From: Salinigranum salinum
Lineage (GTDB): Archaea; Halobacteriota; Halobacteria; Halobacteriales; Haloferacaceae
Reading direction: 5' to 3'
DNA length: 64,000 nt
NCBI RefSeq assembly: GCF_009176545.1
Contig: NZ_VTOJ01000001.1
Location: forward strand, 868,001 to 932,000
Below the pieces are notes generated by a model. The model was not told where the DNA came from. It did not search any database and saw only the letters and a list, made by a program, of their open reading frames with translations. The stretch's first letter is position 1; each line of letters starts with the position of its first letter. Both the position numbers and the translations under genes were made by a program. Of this stretch, positions 1 through 9,237 are shown in pieces.

Positions 1-1
1 G

Positions 2-1078
2 TCGGTGGCGATCCTGCTCGTCGCCGACATCGAGCGCGGCGGCGTCTTCGCCGCCATCGTCGGCACGCTCGAACTCGTCCCCGACGACCTCCGCGACCTC
101 GTCTGCGGCGTCGTCGTCACGAAGTTCCGTGGCGACCGCTCGCTGCTCGATTCGGGTCTCCGTGCGGTCGAGACGCGGACGGGTGTGCCCGTGCTCGGCG
201 TCCTCCCCTTCGACGACCCTGGCCTCCCCGAGGAGGACAGTGTCGCCGTCCCGCAGTCGGGGACCGTGCGTGGCGCGACACGCGACACCGGTACCGACAC
301 TGGCGTCGACTCGTCCGACGGGAGACTCGACGACGCGGACGCGGGCGTCCTGGTGGTCGTCCCCCGACTCCCGCACATCGCCAACTACACCGACCTCGGA
401 CCCCTCGAAGCGGAGCCGGGTGTCCGGGTCGCGTACCGGGCGCTCGACGCTGGCATCGAAGACGCCGATGCGGTCGTCCTCCCGGGGACGAAGAACACCG
501 TCGACGACCTGCTTGCGCTCCACGCGGCCGGCTACGGCGAGCGGCTCCGCGCGTTCCGAGGGCCGATCGTCGGCCTGTGCGGGGGGTACCAGCTCCTGGG
601 CGACCGGCTCACGAACGCGGCGGTCGAGGGGACGGGCGACGACGACGTGGTCGAGGGAGTCGGCCTCCTGCCGGTCGAGACGCGGTTCTCGTCGGAGAAA
701 CACGTCGTCGCCACCGAACTCCGACTCGACGCCGACACCGGCCCACTCGCGGGCGTCCACGACCGCGTCTCCGGGTACCAGATCCACCAGGGCCGGACGC
801 GAGCGACCGCCGACGTCGAGACGCCGTTCGCCCCGGTCGACGGCGACCCGACGGCGGCGCTCGGTGCCGCCCGTGGTCGGGTCGTCGGGACGTACCTCCA
901 CGGCCTCTTCGAGAACCGCCCGGTCCGCGATCGGCTCGTCGGTTCGCTCTTCGAAGCGAGCGGCGAGACGCGTCCAGATGCGGAGGAATCGGCTTCGACA
1001 CCGTACGACCGCGTCGCGGCACTGGTCTCGGGGATGGACGTGGACGCGGTCCTCGACGCGGTCGGAGTCGACGGGTGA
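2..1078 (+). CDS. cbiP: Cobyric acid synthase, C-terminal part (5' end outside window)
   Basis: Partial gene: the frame is already open at base 2. Cobyric acid synthase amidates the b, d, e and g side chains of adenosylcobyrinic acid diamide, using glutamine and ATP, in cobalamin biosynthesis. The start of the visible part (DIERGG, then VVTKFRGD) fits the end of the dethiobiotin-synthetase-like ATPase half. The rest is the class I glutamine amidotransferase half: nucleophile Cys in [10 protein letters not shown] (codon 578-580) and catalytic His in [10 protein letters not shown] (899-901). A acidic, variable insert lies around bases 270-340 and looks like a haloarchaeal linker. The stop is followed by 145 bases before yqeC, on the same strand. 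Assignment is firm; only the N-terminus is missing. Confidence 0.93.
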   Translation, partial: SVAILLVADIERGGVFAAIVGTLELVPDDLRDLVCGVVVTKFRGDRSLLDSGLRAVETRTGVPVLGVLPFDDPGLPEEDSVAVPQSGTVRGATRDTGTDTGVDSSDGRLDDADAGVLVVVPRLPHIANYTDLGPLEAEPGVRVAYRALDAGIEDADAVVLPGTKNTVDDLLALHAAGYGERLRAFRGPIVGLCGGYQLLGDRLTNAAVEGTGDDDVVEGVGLLPVETRFSSEKHVVATELRLDADTGPLAGVHDRVSGYQIHQGRTRATADVETPFAPVDGDPTAALGAARGRVVGTYLHGLFENRPVRDRLVGSLFEASGETRPDAEESASTPYDRVAALVSGMDVDAVLDAVGVDG

Positions 1079-1223
1079 GCCGTCTTCTCGGACAGACCTC
1101 CGCGCCACGTGCGTCCCTGTCCGCGCCTCGCGTGCACGTCTGTCCGCGCGTCTCCGACCGACCTGTCCCGTGTCCCCTGCCCGTACTTTCTTCACCGCGA
1201 GCACCGTTGCCCGAACGAACACG

Positions 1224-1973
1224 ATGCGTCTCCCCTCGGCTCTCGCGGCGGACGACGGACAGTGTGTCGCCGTGGTCGGTGCCGGCGGCAAGAAGACGAC
1301 GCTCTACCGGCTCGGCCGGATGCTCGACCGCGCCGTCGTGACGGCGACGGTCCGCATCCCCATCTTCGACGACCAGGTCGCCCGCGTCGTCGTCACCGAC
1401 GACCCCGTCTCGGCGGTCGACGCACACGAGACCGGAGGCGACGCCGACGGCTGGCCCCTGGGACTCGTCCCCGAACGCGAGCGCGACGACCGCTACCGTG
1501 GCTACGACCGTGCGGTCGTCGACGACCTCGCGGCGACCCACGACGGTCCCGTCCTCGTGAAGGCAGACGGGGCACGGACCCGCCTGCTGAAAGCGCCCGA
1601 CGAACGGGAGCCCCGCATCCCACAGAGCGCCGACACGGTGCTCCCGATCGCGAGCGCCCGCGTCGTCGGCAAACCGCTCTCCGACGAGTGGGTTCACCGC
1701 CCGGAGCGGGTGGCCGCAGTCGCGGACGTCGACCTCGGTGACGAGATCGACGCCGAGACCGTCGCCCGAGTGCTCGCGAGTCCCGACGGCGGCCTCAAAT
1801 CCGTCCCCGACGACGCGCAGGTCGTCGCCGTGGTGAACATGGTCGACGACGACGAGCGCCGCGCGGTCGGCGAACGAATCGCCGCCGACGTGCTCGCCCG
1901 GACCGACCGAGTCGACCGGGTCGTTCTGACACAACTGATCGATCCGGACCCCGTCGTCGCCGTGTTCGAGTAG
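1224..1973 (+). CDS. yqeC: YqeC-like protein of the selenium/molybdenum cofactor group
   Basis: 249 residues. The N-terminus has a nucleotide-binding loop of the YqeC type (VVGAGGKKTTL), followed by KADGARTRLLKAP and a C-terminal VVNMVDD segment. In bacteria yqeC travels with mobA-like and selenium-dependent molybdenum hydroxylase maturation genes; its exact reaction is not established. Here mobA follows convergently and molybdenum/tungsten enzymes lie just beyond, which supports a pterin-cofactor role. The ATG at 1224 was chosen because the frame upstream overlaps the end of cbiP with non-coding-like composition, and the segment ahead of the ATG holds a pyrimidine-rich stretch with TTTCTTC suited to a promoter. 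Role in selenium chemistry is carried over from the family name, not shown by the sequence. Confidence 0.8.
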   Translation: MRLPSALAADDGQCVAVVGAGGKKTTLYRLGRMLDRAVVTATVRIPIFDDQVARVVVTDDPVSAVDAHETGGDADGWPLGLVPERERDDRYRGYDRAVVDDLAATHDGPVLVKADGARTRLLKAPDEREPRIPQSADTVLPIASARVVGKPLSDEWVHRPERVAAVADVDLGDEIDAETVARVLASPDGGLKSVPDDAQVVAVVNMVDDDERRAVGERIAADVLARTDRVDRVVLTQLIDPDPVVAVFE

Positions 1974-2030
1974 CCCCGCGTTACGGTCGTCGCGCGTGCA
2001 CCGCGGGCGAGCAGTGCGGCCGTCGCCCCC

Positions 2031-2654
2031 TCACTCCTCGGCGAACCGCGCGGCCGCCGCACGGAGCTCGTCCGCCGTGTTGACGTTCTCGAACGTGTCG
2101 CTCGCGGCGTGTTCGGCGATCGCTTCCTCGTCGACGACGACGTGGTCGAGCTCGAAGACGGGCGCGAGCACCCGCGGCTCTCCTTCGTCGGCCGCCGCGA
2201 GCGTGGCGTCGCAGGCGTCGGCCATCGCGCTCGCGCGGTAGGCCGCCTGCATCGGCTGGTACCACTCCCCCGGGCGCGGGACGGCGGCGTCGTGTCCGAC
2301 GACGCGGTCGAGGAGGTACGCGACGAAGTCGGGGTCGACGAACGGCATGTCGCCGGCGACCACCGCGGCGTACTCGTCGTCGACCGCGCGGAGCCCCGTC
2401 CGGATGCCCGCGACCGGCCCGCGGTCGGGGTCGACGTCGACGGCGAACGAGACCGCGGCGGCGACGCCGTCGAGCGCCTCGTCGACGGCCTCGCGCTGGT
2501 CCGCACGGCAGTTGACGACGACGCGCTCGGTGACGCGTGCGAGTCGGTCCGCGACCCGGCGGACCATCGGCACCCCGGCGAGGTCGGCGACGATCTTGTC
2601 ACGGTCGCCGAAGCGGGTCGACCGACCGCCGGCGACGATGACGGCGCTGGACAT
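2031..2654 (-). CDS. mobA: Molybdenum cofactor guanylyltransferase MobA
   Basis: 207 residues, the normal MobA size. It transfers GMP from GTP to molybdopterin to give the bis-MGD precursor used by DMSO-reductase-family enzymes such as the formate dehydrogenase at 6348-8465. Visible motifs are the nucleotide-binding VIVAGGRSTRFGDRDK at residues 5-20, GPVAGIRTGL near 75 and the metal-binding VAGDMPFVDPDF near 95. The ATG at 2654 is preferred over longer upstream starts because MSSAVIVAGG begins exactly at the family's first beta strand. It is convergent with yqeC (57-base gap) and divergent from the aldehyde oxidoreductase-like gene. Some haloarchaeal MobA relatives act on other pterin forms, so nucleotide specificity is not certain. 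Confidence 0.9.
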   Translation of the reverse strand: MSSAVIVAGGRSTRFGDRDKIVADLAGVPMVRRVADRLARVTERVVVNCRADQREAVDEALDGVAAAVSFAVDVDPDRGPVAGIRTGLRAVDDEYAAVVAGDMPFVDPDFVAYLLDRVVGHDAAVPRPGEWYQPMQAAYRASAMADACDATLAAADEGEPRVLAPVFELDHVVVDEEAIAEHAASDTFENVNTADELRAAAARFAEE

Positions 2655-2841
2655 ACCCGTCGTTGTCCCCCCGTCGACAAGAGGATGCGGTACCCGACCG
2701 GCCGGGCGGGGAGTCGACGTGCGCCCATCGACCTGGCGAGAGTCGACATGCGTGCGTTCGTCGGCCCCGGGCATCTCCGAGAGCGAGACCAGGGGACCCG
2801 ACGGTCACGGGACTGAGACCCCGACGGTCACGGGCGGACGG

Positions 2842-2880
2842 TTATAAATGTCCCCGGACAGTGACCACGCCTTTATTTTC
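2842..2880 (+). promoter_or_regulatory. Two TATA-like boxes ahead of the AOR-like gene
   Basis: TTATAAA at 2842-2848 and CTTTATTTTC at 2871-2880 stand out in otherwise GC-rich DNA. The second lies 24-33 bases before the ATG at 2904, the spacing expected for a leaderless archaeal transcript. The first would give a short leader or serve the divergent mobA side. Confidence 0.55.
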
Positions 2881-2903
2881 GCTCCAGGGCGTAGCCAGCG
2901 ACG

Positions 2904-4832
2904 ATGAACCGTCCCCCGACCCGGGTGCTCCGTGTCGACCTCGACGCCGGCACCGCCACGAGCGAGCCGATCCCGGAGGCGGACCGCCGTCGGTTCCTCG
3001 GTGGCAAGGGGATCGGCGCTCGCTACCTCTACCGCGATCTCGAACCGGGAACGGACCCCCTCTCCCCGTCGAACCTGCTCTGCTTCGCGGTCGGACCGTT
3101 GTCGGGGCTGCTCCCCGGCGAACCGCGGTGTGCGGCGATCACGAAGTCACCCCTCTCCGGGACGTTCGTCGACTCGTACGTCGGCGGGGCGTTCGCGGCG
3201 CGCCTCCCCGACGCGCTCGGCCCACACCTCGCGGTCCTCGTCGAGGGGCGAGCGGACGAACCGTGCGTGCTCCGACTCTCCGACGGCGAGGCGACGCTGT
3301 CGACGACGGACCAGTGGGGTGCGACCATCCCCGAGGCCGACGACGCGCTCGCGAACGCGGGCGCGACGGCCTGCATCGGACCGGCGGGCGAACGCCTGGT
3401 CCGGTACGCGACGATCGGCACCGACGGCGGTGACCACCAGGCCGGTCGCGGCGGGCTCGGGGCCGTCATGGGTTCCAAGCGGCTCAAAGCCGTGATCGCC
3501 GACGGCGACCCGGTCGATCCCGATACGCTCCCCGAGGAGGCCGCCGCCGTCCGTGAGCGGTACGCCGCCAACTACGCCGACAGCGACACCGGTCGGTGGG
3601 TGACCGCCGGCGGGACGGTCGAGACGCTCGACTTCGCCAACGAGGTCGGCATCCTCCCCACCCGCGGCTGGCAGGACGACCGCTTCGAGGGGGCCGACGC
3701 CGTGGGGATCGAGGCGGTCCGCGCGGCTGCTCGCGCCCGCGAGGCCGACGGCGACTTCCGCGTCACGGAGGGCCGAATCGCCGACTCCGCCGACGCGGGT
3801 GGCGGAGACGCGGGGGAGACGGATAGGGACGGGGCTGGGGACGACCACTCGACCGACGCGCCCGACGAGACCGTCCCCCGCGGGGCGACGACGATGGTGT
3901 TCGGCGCGGGGCTCGGCATCGACGACTTCGAGGCCGTCGCCGCGCTCGGCGGGCGGTGTGACCGGCTCGGCCTCGACGTCATCAGCGCCGGCAACGCGGT
4001 CGCCTGGGCGATCCGCGCCGCCGAGGACGGCGTGCTCACGTCTCCGACCGAAGCGTCCGGGACCGACCCGGCCGAGACCGACGACACCGGCTACGCGATC
4101 GAATTCGGCGACGCCGCGGCGGTCGACAGCCTCCTGTCGGCCATCGCCCGCCGGGAGGGGGCCCTCGGCGACGCCCTCGCCGACGGCGTCGACGCCGCGG
4201 CCGCCCGGTTCGGTGCCGACGACCTCGTCCCGACGGTCAAATCCATGGCGCTCCCGTCGTACGACCCCCGCGGGTCGCTGGCGATGGCGCTCGCGTACGC
4301 CACGAGCGACCGCGGGGCCTGTCACCGTCGCGCCCGGCCGGTCGTCACGGAGGTGTTCGCGACCGACGAGTGGTCGAACGAACGCCGGGCGCGAACCGTC
4401 GCGGCCGAACAGGACCTGCGCTCCGCGCTCTGGTGTCTCGTCGCCGACGACTTCGTCGGGGAGACGCTCCCCGACCACGGGGCGGCGTTGCTTGCTACCC
4501 TGGGACTCGACTACACCCCCGCGGAGCTCCGCACGGTCGGCGAACGCGTCTGGACGCTCACCCGCCTGTTCAACGCCCGCGAGGGGTTCGCCCGCGACGA
4601 CGACGCCCTGCCGCCGGCGGTCCAGCAGGCGTCGGCCGACGCCGTCCGGGAGGGGATCGATCCCGCGACGTTCGACGATCTGCTGTCGACGTACTACCGG
4701 GTCCGAGAGTGGGACGGCGAAGGCCGTCCGACACGGGCGCTCCTCGACCGACTGGACCTGCTGGACGCCGCCGACGCGGGGACCGTCACGGGGAGTGGCG
4801 TCGAAGACGCACACGACGCGGTCGGCCGCTAA
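2904..4832 (+). CDS. Aldehyde ferredoxin oxidoreductase family protein lacking the FeS cysteine motif
   Basis: 642 residues, about the length of tungsten-pterin AORs, which oxidise aldehydes to carboxylates with ferredoxin. The N-terminal pterin-binding domain is recognisable (RFLGGKGIGARYLY, FAVGPLSGLLPG, ITKSPLSGTFVDSY, GRGGLGAVMGSKRLKA), as are RCDRLGLDVISAGN and SDRGACHRR (the family's active-site His region). The CxxCxxxC motif that binds the [4Fe-4S] cluster should lie between about residues 285 and 330. That stretch is instead an acidic Gly/Asp/Ala linker (residues 290-328) with no cysteine at all. A Cys at 511 (ALWC) may mark the fourth ligand position. The protein may bind pterin without the cluster or have another role. 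Its own promoter and the flanking mobA fit a cofactor-dependent enzyme. Confidence 0.82.
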   Translation: MNRPPTRVLRVDLDAGTATSEPIPEADRRRFLGGKGIGARYLYRDLEPGTDPLSPSNLLCFAVGPLSGLLPGEPRCAAITKSPLSGTFVDSYVGGAFAARLPDALGPHLAVLVEGRADEPCVLRLSDGEATLSTTDQWGATIPEADDALANAGATACIGPAGERLVRYATIGTDGGDHQAGRGGLGAVMGSKRLKAVIADGDPVDPDTLPEEAAAVRERYAANYADSDTGRWVTAGGTVETLDFANEVGILPTRGWQDDRFEGADAVGIEAVRAAARAREADGDFRVTEGRIADSADAGGGDAGETDRDGAGDDHSTDAPDETVPRGATTMVFGAGLGIDDFEAVAALGGRCDRLGLDVISAGNAVAWAIRAAEDGVLTSPTEASGTDPAETDDTGYAIEFGDAAAVDSLLSAIARREGALGDALADGVDAAAARFGADDLVPTVKSMALPSYDPRGSLAMALAYATSDRGACHRRARPVVTEVFATDEWSNERRARTVAAEQDLRSALWCLVADDFVGETLPDHGAALLATLGLDYTPAELRTVGERVWTLTRLFNAREGFARDDDALPPAVQQASADAVREGIDPATFDDLLSTYYRVREWDGEGRPTRALLDRLDLLDAADAGTVTGSGVEDAHDAVGR

Positions 4833-4938
4833 CGACCCCGGCCCCCGGGACGCGTGCGGGTGGGAGCAACCGGCTGTCGGCACGCGGACCGAGCGCCCCG
4901 ACAGAAGACACTTGTCAGACTACCAGCAACCACGGTTC

Positions 4939-6192
4939 GTGTCCGAGCCACTCTCCCGTCGTGCCCTCCTCGCGACCCTCGGAGCGGCCGCGCTCGCCGG
5001 CTGTCTCGACGACACGGACGTCGACCCCGAAACGGACACCGACGCCGACAGTCCATCTGGCACGTCGACACGTCCGCCGACGGAGACGGCGTCGGACGCG
5101 GACCAGTCGTCGACACCGACGGGCGATCCGACGCCGCCGGAGCGGTTCGAATCGGCGTGGCCGCTGCCCGCGTTCGACCCCGGTCGCAGTAACTACTCGC
5201 CGGACGCCCCGGGACCGACGACGCGGATCGCCGAACTCTGGCGGACGACGGCCGACGCCGGCCTGTCCGCACCGGTGGTCGCCGACGAGACGCTGTTCGT
5301 CGGGGGCGACGACGGCGGCGTCCAGGCCCTCGACGCTCGCACCGGCGACGAGCGCTGGCGCCTGCCGGTCGGTGCTTCGGCGGGGACTCCCTGGCTCCTC
5401 GACGGTCGCCTCTACGTGCCCACGGCGGACGCGATCGTCGCCCTCGACGCGGACGAGCGGACGGAAGCGTGGCGAATCGACACGCCTGACCGGGCGGACG
5501 TGCTGGTGGCTCCGAGCGGGGTGTACTGGCTCTCGGCGGGCGAGCCACCGACCGTCGTCGCACACGCCCGCGCGGACGGCTCGGAGCGGTGGCGAGCCGA
5601 GATCGGCGAGCCGTGGAGTCCGCGACTCCTCGCGGGCGACGGGACCGTCTTCCTCTCCAGCGGGACGCACGACTTCGAGTTCTGGCGGTTCGACGCCGAC
5701 TCTGGCGCCGTGATCGGCGACGAACCCCGGCTCGGGAACGATTTCCCCGCCGAACAGTTCTACCAGGACGGGACCGTCTACGCCGCCGACTCCTTCTTCG
5801 GGCGCGTCCGCGCGACCGTGGTCGACGGTGACGGCGACGGATGGGTTCAGGACGACCTGGAGCCCGGTGGCCGGGCGGCCTGGCTACTGAGCGGCGGGAC
5901 GGACCAGCTCTACTACACCTCGAACTGGGACGACGGACCGGGACTGTACGCCCTCTCGACCGCGGACGGCTCCGTCGCGTGGACTGTCGACGTCGAGCCG
6001 GCGATCACCACCCGTCCCGTCGTCGCGCGGGAGGCGATCCTCCTCGGCACGGACGCGGGGCTCATGTGTTTCGACCCCGCGGACGGGAACAAACTGTGGA
6101 CGACCCCGGCAGTCGGCGGCTCGGTCGTCGTCGTCGACGACCTCGTGTACGCGACCGGGGGGAAGACGGTCCGGGCGCTCCGGCCGCTGTGA
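4939..6192 (+). CDS. PQQ-like beta-propeller Tat lipoprotein
   Basis: 417 residues from a GTG start. The N-terminus is a Tat lipoprotein signal (SRRALLATLGAAALAGC, lipobox LAGC). A Thr/Asp/Pro-rich spacer of about 60 residues typical of haloarchaeal surface proteins follows. From about residue 80 on, repeated blades of the PQQ-enzyme-like type appear (VQALDARTGDERWRL, IVALDADERTEAWRI, LYALSTADGSVAWTV, LMCFDPADGNKLWTT), roughly seven in total. No catalytic dehydrogenase residues are evident, so it is more likely a scaffold or binding protein than a PQQ enzyme. It starts 106 bases after the AOR-like gene on the same strand and could be cotranscribed; it would act outside the membrane. An earlier in-frame start was rejected because it would run through the AOR-like gene and hide the signal peptide. 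Confidence 0.85.
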   Translation: MSEPLSRRALLATLGAAALAGCLDDTDVDPETDTDADSPSGTSTRPPTETASDADQSSTPTGDPTPPERFESAWPLPAFDPGRSNYSPDAPGPTTRIAELWRTTADAGLSAPVVADETLFVGGDDGGVQALDARTGDERWRLPVGASAGTPWLLDGRLYVPTADAIVALDADERTEAWRIDTPDRADVLVAPSGVYWLSAGEPPTVVAHARADGSERWRAEIGEPWSPRLLAGDGTVFLSSGTHDFEFWRFDADSGAVIGDEPRLGNDFPAEQFYQDGTVYAADSFFGRVRATVVDGDGDGWVQDDLEPGGRAAWLLSGGTDQLYYTSNWDDGPGLYALSTADGSVAWTVDVEPAITTRPVVAREAILLGTDAGLMCFDPADGNKLWTTPAVGGSVVVVDDLVYATGGKTVRALRPL

Positions 6193-6347
6193 CCGCAGCG
6201 GCCTCCGACACCCCCTCTGCTTGTCTCCCGTGACACGGCCGACACACGAACGACGGACGACCGGCCTGACGGCACCTCGGATACTGCGTCTGACGGGGGG
6301 AAACGAGGAAAATACGAGAGGAGACGCGAAGGGAGGTTCGCGTGGGT

Positions 6348-8465
6348 TCAGTCGTCCGCGGGTGCCTCGGAGTCGCCGCTCGGCTCGATGCCGACCTCGA
6401 TCTCTGCGGCGGCGGCCTTGTACTCGGGGATCTTCGCCCGCTCGTCGAGCACGTCGTTCGTGAGACGGTTGCCCGCGGAGTCGGCGAAGTGCGGAGTCGT
6501 CCACACCGTCCCCTCCTTGATGTCCTCGGTGACGTGGGCCTTCACCCGGATCTCGCCGCGCCGGGATTTGAGTTTCACGTAGTCGCCGTCCTCGATGCCG
6601 TAGTTCGCGGCGTCGTTCGGGTGGACGTCGACGAAGTTCTCCGGCTCGACGCGGGTGAGCGTCTTCGACCGGCGGCTCATCGTCCCCGTGTTGTAATGTT
6701 CGATGATACGGCCCGTGGTGAGGATCAGGGGGTACTCCTCGTCGGGGACCTCCTTCGGTGGCTGGTGGACCACGCCCTCGATCTGCCCGCGGCCGCTCTC
6801 GGTCGTGAAGCCGTCCTCGTAGAGGAACTGGTCGCCCTCGTCGCCGGGCTCGTAACAGGGCCAGTGAATGCCCTCTTCTCCCAAGGCTTCGTAGGTCATG
6901 CCGTGGAAGATGGGCGCGACCTGCCGGAGTTCCTCGAACACCTCCTCGGGTTCGTCGAAGTCGAAGCTCCCGTCGCCGAACAGCCGGCCGCCGACGTCGC
7001 AGAGGATCTCGAGGTCGTCCTTCGTGTTCGGGTAGACCTTGTCGACGCCGCGCATCAACTGCGTACGGCGGTCGGTGTTGACGACCGTCCCGCCGCGTTC
7101 GGCCCACGAGGTGGCCGGCAGCACCACGTCGGCGAACTCCGTCGTCTCGGTCGGGAAGATGTCTTGGACCACCATGAACTCCAGCTCCTCCATGCGCTTT
7201 TCGACCATGTTGGTGTCGGGTTCGCTCATCACGGGGTTCTCGCCCATGATGTACAGGCCCTGGATCGTGTTGCCGATCTCGTGGGAGACCTCGACGTTGG
7301 TCAGGCCGGGTTCGGAGGGGATCTCGAAGCCCCACACGTCCTCGACGTCCGCACGGACCTCGGGATCGGAGACGTCGCGGTAGCCGGGGAGGACGTTCGG
7401 CATCGCACCGACGTCGGAGGCACCCTGGACGTTGTTCTGCCCGCGCAGGGGGTTGACGCCGGTCCCCGGGCGACCGAGGTTGCCCGTGATGAGCGCGAGG
7501 TTGATCTCGTTCTGGACGTTGTCGACCCCGCAGGTGTGCTGGCTCATCCCCATCCCGGTGAAGATGGCGGCGTTGTTCGCCATGGCGTACTTCTCGGCGG
7601 CCAGCTCGATGTCCTCCAGCGGGACGCCACACTGCTCGGCGGCCTCCTCCTTGTCGAAGTCCGCCAGCGTCTCCTTGAGGTGTTCGAACCCCTCCGTGCG
7701 CTCGGCGATGAACTCCTCGTCGATCCAGTCGTTCTCGAGGATCGTCTTGATGACGACGTTCAGCAGGGGAATGTCCGTTCCCGGTTCGAGCTGGAGGTGC
7801 ATGTGCCGGTCGGTCTCCTCGATCTTGAACGACCGGGTCGTCTTGTTGGCGTGCGGGTCGACCTGGATGACCGTCGCGCCCTCTAACACCGCTTGCCGGA
7901 AGTACTGGCTGTTGGCGATGGGGTGTTGCTCGCCGGGGTTCGCGCCCTGGATCCAGAACACGTCCGCGGCCTCCTCGAGGTCTTCCATGCTGTTGGTCAT
8001 GGCGCCCTCGCCGAGGCTGTTCTTGAGCGCGTACACCGTCGAGGCGTGACACATCCGGGTGCACGTGTCGACGCTGTTGGTGCCGTAGTGACGGGCGAGC
8101 TTCTGGATGAGGTAGTTCTCCTCGTTCATCGCCTTCGAACAGCCGTAAAAGCCCATCGCCTGGGGGCTGTACTCGTCGCGGATGCGCTCCATCTCCGAGA
8201 CGATCAGGTCGTAGGCCTCGTCCCACGTGGCCTCGTGGAGTTCGCCGTCGTCGCCGCGGATCAGCGGCTCGGTCAGCCGCTCCTCGTGGTTGACGGTCTG
8301 GGTGGCGGCCCCACCCTTGATGCAGATGCTCCCCTTGTTGACGGGGGCGTCGCCCCACGGCCGGAACGAGACCTGGCCCTCGTCGTCCTGTGTGATCTGG
8401 ATGCCGCACCCGACACCGCAGTACGGACAGATCGTCTTGACCGGCTCCTGTTCCTCACTGGACAT
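6348..8465 (-). CDS. Formate dehydrogenase-type molybdopterin oxidoreductase, catalytic subunit
   Basis: 705 residues. The N-terminal [4Fe-4S] binding set is Cys13, Cys16, Cys20 and Cys48 (CPYCGVGC, then SICIKG). The Mo/W ligand is most likely Cys139 in TRMCHAS, where some homologues carry selenocysteine. MGD-binding segments follow (WIQGANPGEQHP, VIQVDPHANKT, GNLGRPGTGVNPLRGQNNVQG) and the molydopterin dinucleotide-binding barrel is at the C-terminus (LILTTGRIIEHYNTGTMSRR). The family oxidises formate or reduces CO2. No beta (FeS) or gamma subunit gene is adjacent, so the electron partner must be encoded elsewhere or be a soluble ferredoxin. The gene is convergent with the propeller lipoprotein; mobA 3.7 kb away can supply its cofactor. 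Formate as substrate is inferred from family resemblance. Confidence 0.88.
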   Translation of the reverse strand: MSSEEQEPVKTICPYCGVGCGIQITQDDEGQVSFRPWGDAPVNKGSICIKGGAATQTVNHEERLTEPLIRGDDGELHEATWDEAYDLIVSEMERIRDEYSPQAMGFYGCSKAMNEENYLIQKLARHYGTNSVDTCTRMCHASTVYALKNSLGEGAMTNSMEDLEEAADVFWIQGANPGEQHPIANSQYFRQAVLEGATVIQVDPHANKTTRSFKIEETDRHMHLQLEPGTDIPLLNVVIKTILENDWIDEEFIAERTEGFEHLKETLADFDKEEAAEQCGVPLEDIELAAEKYAMANNAAIFTGMGMSQHTCGVDNVQNEINLALITGNLGRPGTGVNPLRGQNNVQGASDVGAMPNVLPGYRDVSDPEVRADVEDVWGFEIPSEPGLTNVEVSHEIGNTIQGLYIMGENPVMSEPDTNMVEKRMEELEFMVVQDIFPTETTEFADVVLPATSWAERGGTVVNTDRRTQLMRGVDKVYPNTKDDLEILCDVGGRLFGDGSFDFDEPEEVFEELRQVAPIFHGMTYEALGEEGIHWPCYEPGDEGDQFLYEDGFTTESGRGQIEGVVHQPPKEVPDEEYPLILTTGRIIEHYNTGTMSRRSKTLTRVEPENFVDVHPNDAANYGIEDGDYVKLKSRRGEIRVKAHVTEDIKEGTVWTTPHFADSAGNRLTNDVLDERAKIPEYKAAAAEIEVGIEPSGDSEAPADD

Positions 8466-8658
8466 GGTCGCTCCCCTCAGATTCCTGACTCATGACAATC
8501 TCGTTGAATGGTCCGGGCGAACCGGCATGAATCTTTCTCACAGTCTCCGAAGTGTTATTAATACGGCGATCTGTCAAAACAGACATATCGACGACGGTGT
8601 CCGCGGTGGAGACCGGGCGAGGGAAACGTTCAGGCCGGTGGCGACGGAACCGGGAGTG

Positions 8659-9237
8659 ATGGAGCTCTCCCGGTCGGTCGTGACGGACGAGGCCGAATCG
8701 TACCGCGAATCCGAACCGCTGTTCACCGTCGAGGACCAGCACCTCGACATCCTCCCCGGCATGTTCGCGGACGGCGAGTTCGGCCGCCGCGACGCCGAGT
8801 GGGTCGTCCGGTGGCACTTTCGACGGTTCCTCGGCGCGTATCCCGACGCCGAACGGCAGCGACGAGAAGAGCGGTTCCGCGAGAACGACTTCGACCGGGT
8901 CCGCGGCGTGCTCGTCGACCTCGCCTCGCTTTCGCTGTCGGAGGCGCTCGACAGGCTGACCGCGCTCGACGGCGTCGACGTCCCGGTCGCCTCCGCGTTT
9001 CTGCAGTTCGCGGACCCAGAGTCGTACCTCGTCGTCGGCGAGCGCGAGTGGTCGGTCCTCCACCACGCCGGCGAGCTCCCCGACCCCTACCCCGACCCGC
9101 CGTCGCCCGCCGACTACGAGACGTACCTCGACACCTGCCGTGCGCTCGCCGACGCGTTCGACGTCGACCTCGTCACGCTCTACCGGGCACTCTGGCGACT
9201 CGGGAAGACCCTGTCCGACGACCACACCGGGACGTGA
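8659..9237 (+). CDS. Conserved-looking hypothetical protein, possible helix-hairpin-helix fold
   Basis: 192 residues, acidic, no signal peptide or membrane segment. I do not recognise a named family. The central part (LTALDGVDVPVASAFLQFADPE, residues about 108-129, followed by SYLVVGEREW) resembles the pattern of helix-hairpin-helix glycosylase-like proteins (GVG-x-x-A-S-x-x-L, then a hydrophobic-Val-x-Asp/Glu-x-Arg segment), but the catalytic Lys/Asp arrangement of DNA glycosylases cannot be pointed out. The ATG at 8659 directly follows an in-frame GTG, either of which could start translation. It is divergent from the formate dehydrogenase gene, with about 190 bases between them holding AT-rich stretches around 8550-8580 (TTATTAATAC) suited to a promoter for one or both. 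Confidence 0.72.
   Translation: MELSRSVVTDEAESYRESEPLFTVEDQHLDILPGMFADGEFGRRDAEWVVRWHFRRFLGAYPDAERQRREERFRENDFDRVRGVLVDLASLSLSEALDRLTALDGVDVPVASAFLQFADPESYLVVGEREWSVLHHAGELPDPYPDPPSPADYETYLDTCRALADAFDVDLVTLYRALWRLGKTLSDDHTGT

Noticed and set aside
3147..4883. 578-residue reverse ORF opposite the AOR-like gene
   Set aside because: No recognisable domain and composition of a mirror frame.
5884..8409. 841-residue plus-minus mirror ORF overlapping the formate dehydrogenase gene
   Set aside because: It reads Arg/Gly/Pro-rich sequence in the wrong frame of a GC3-biased gene, with no domain.
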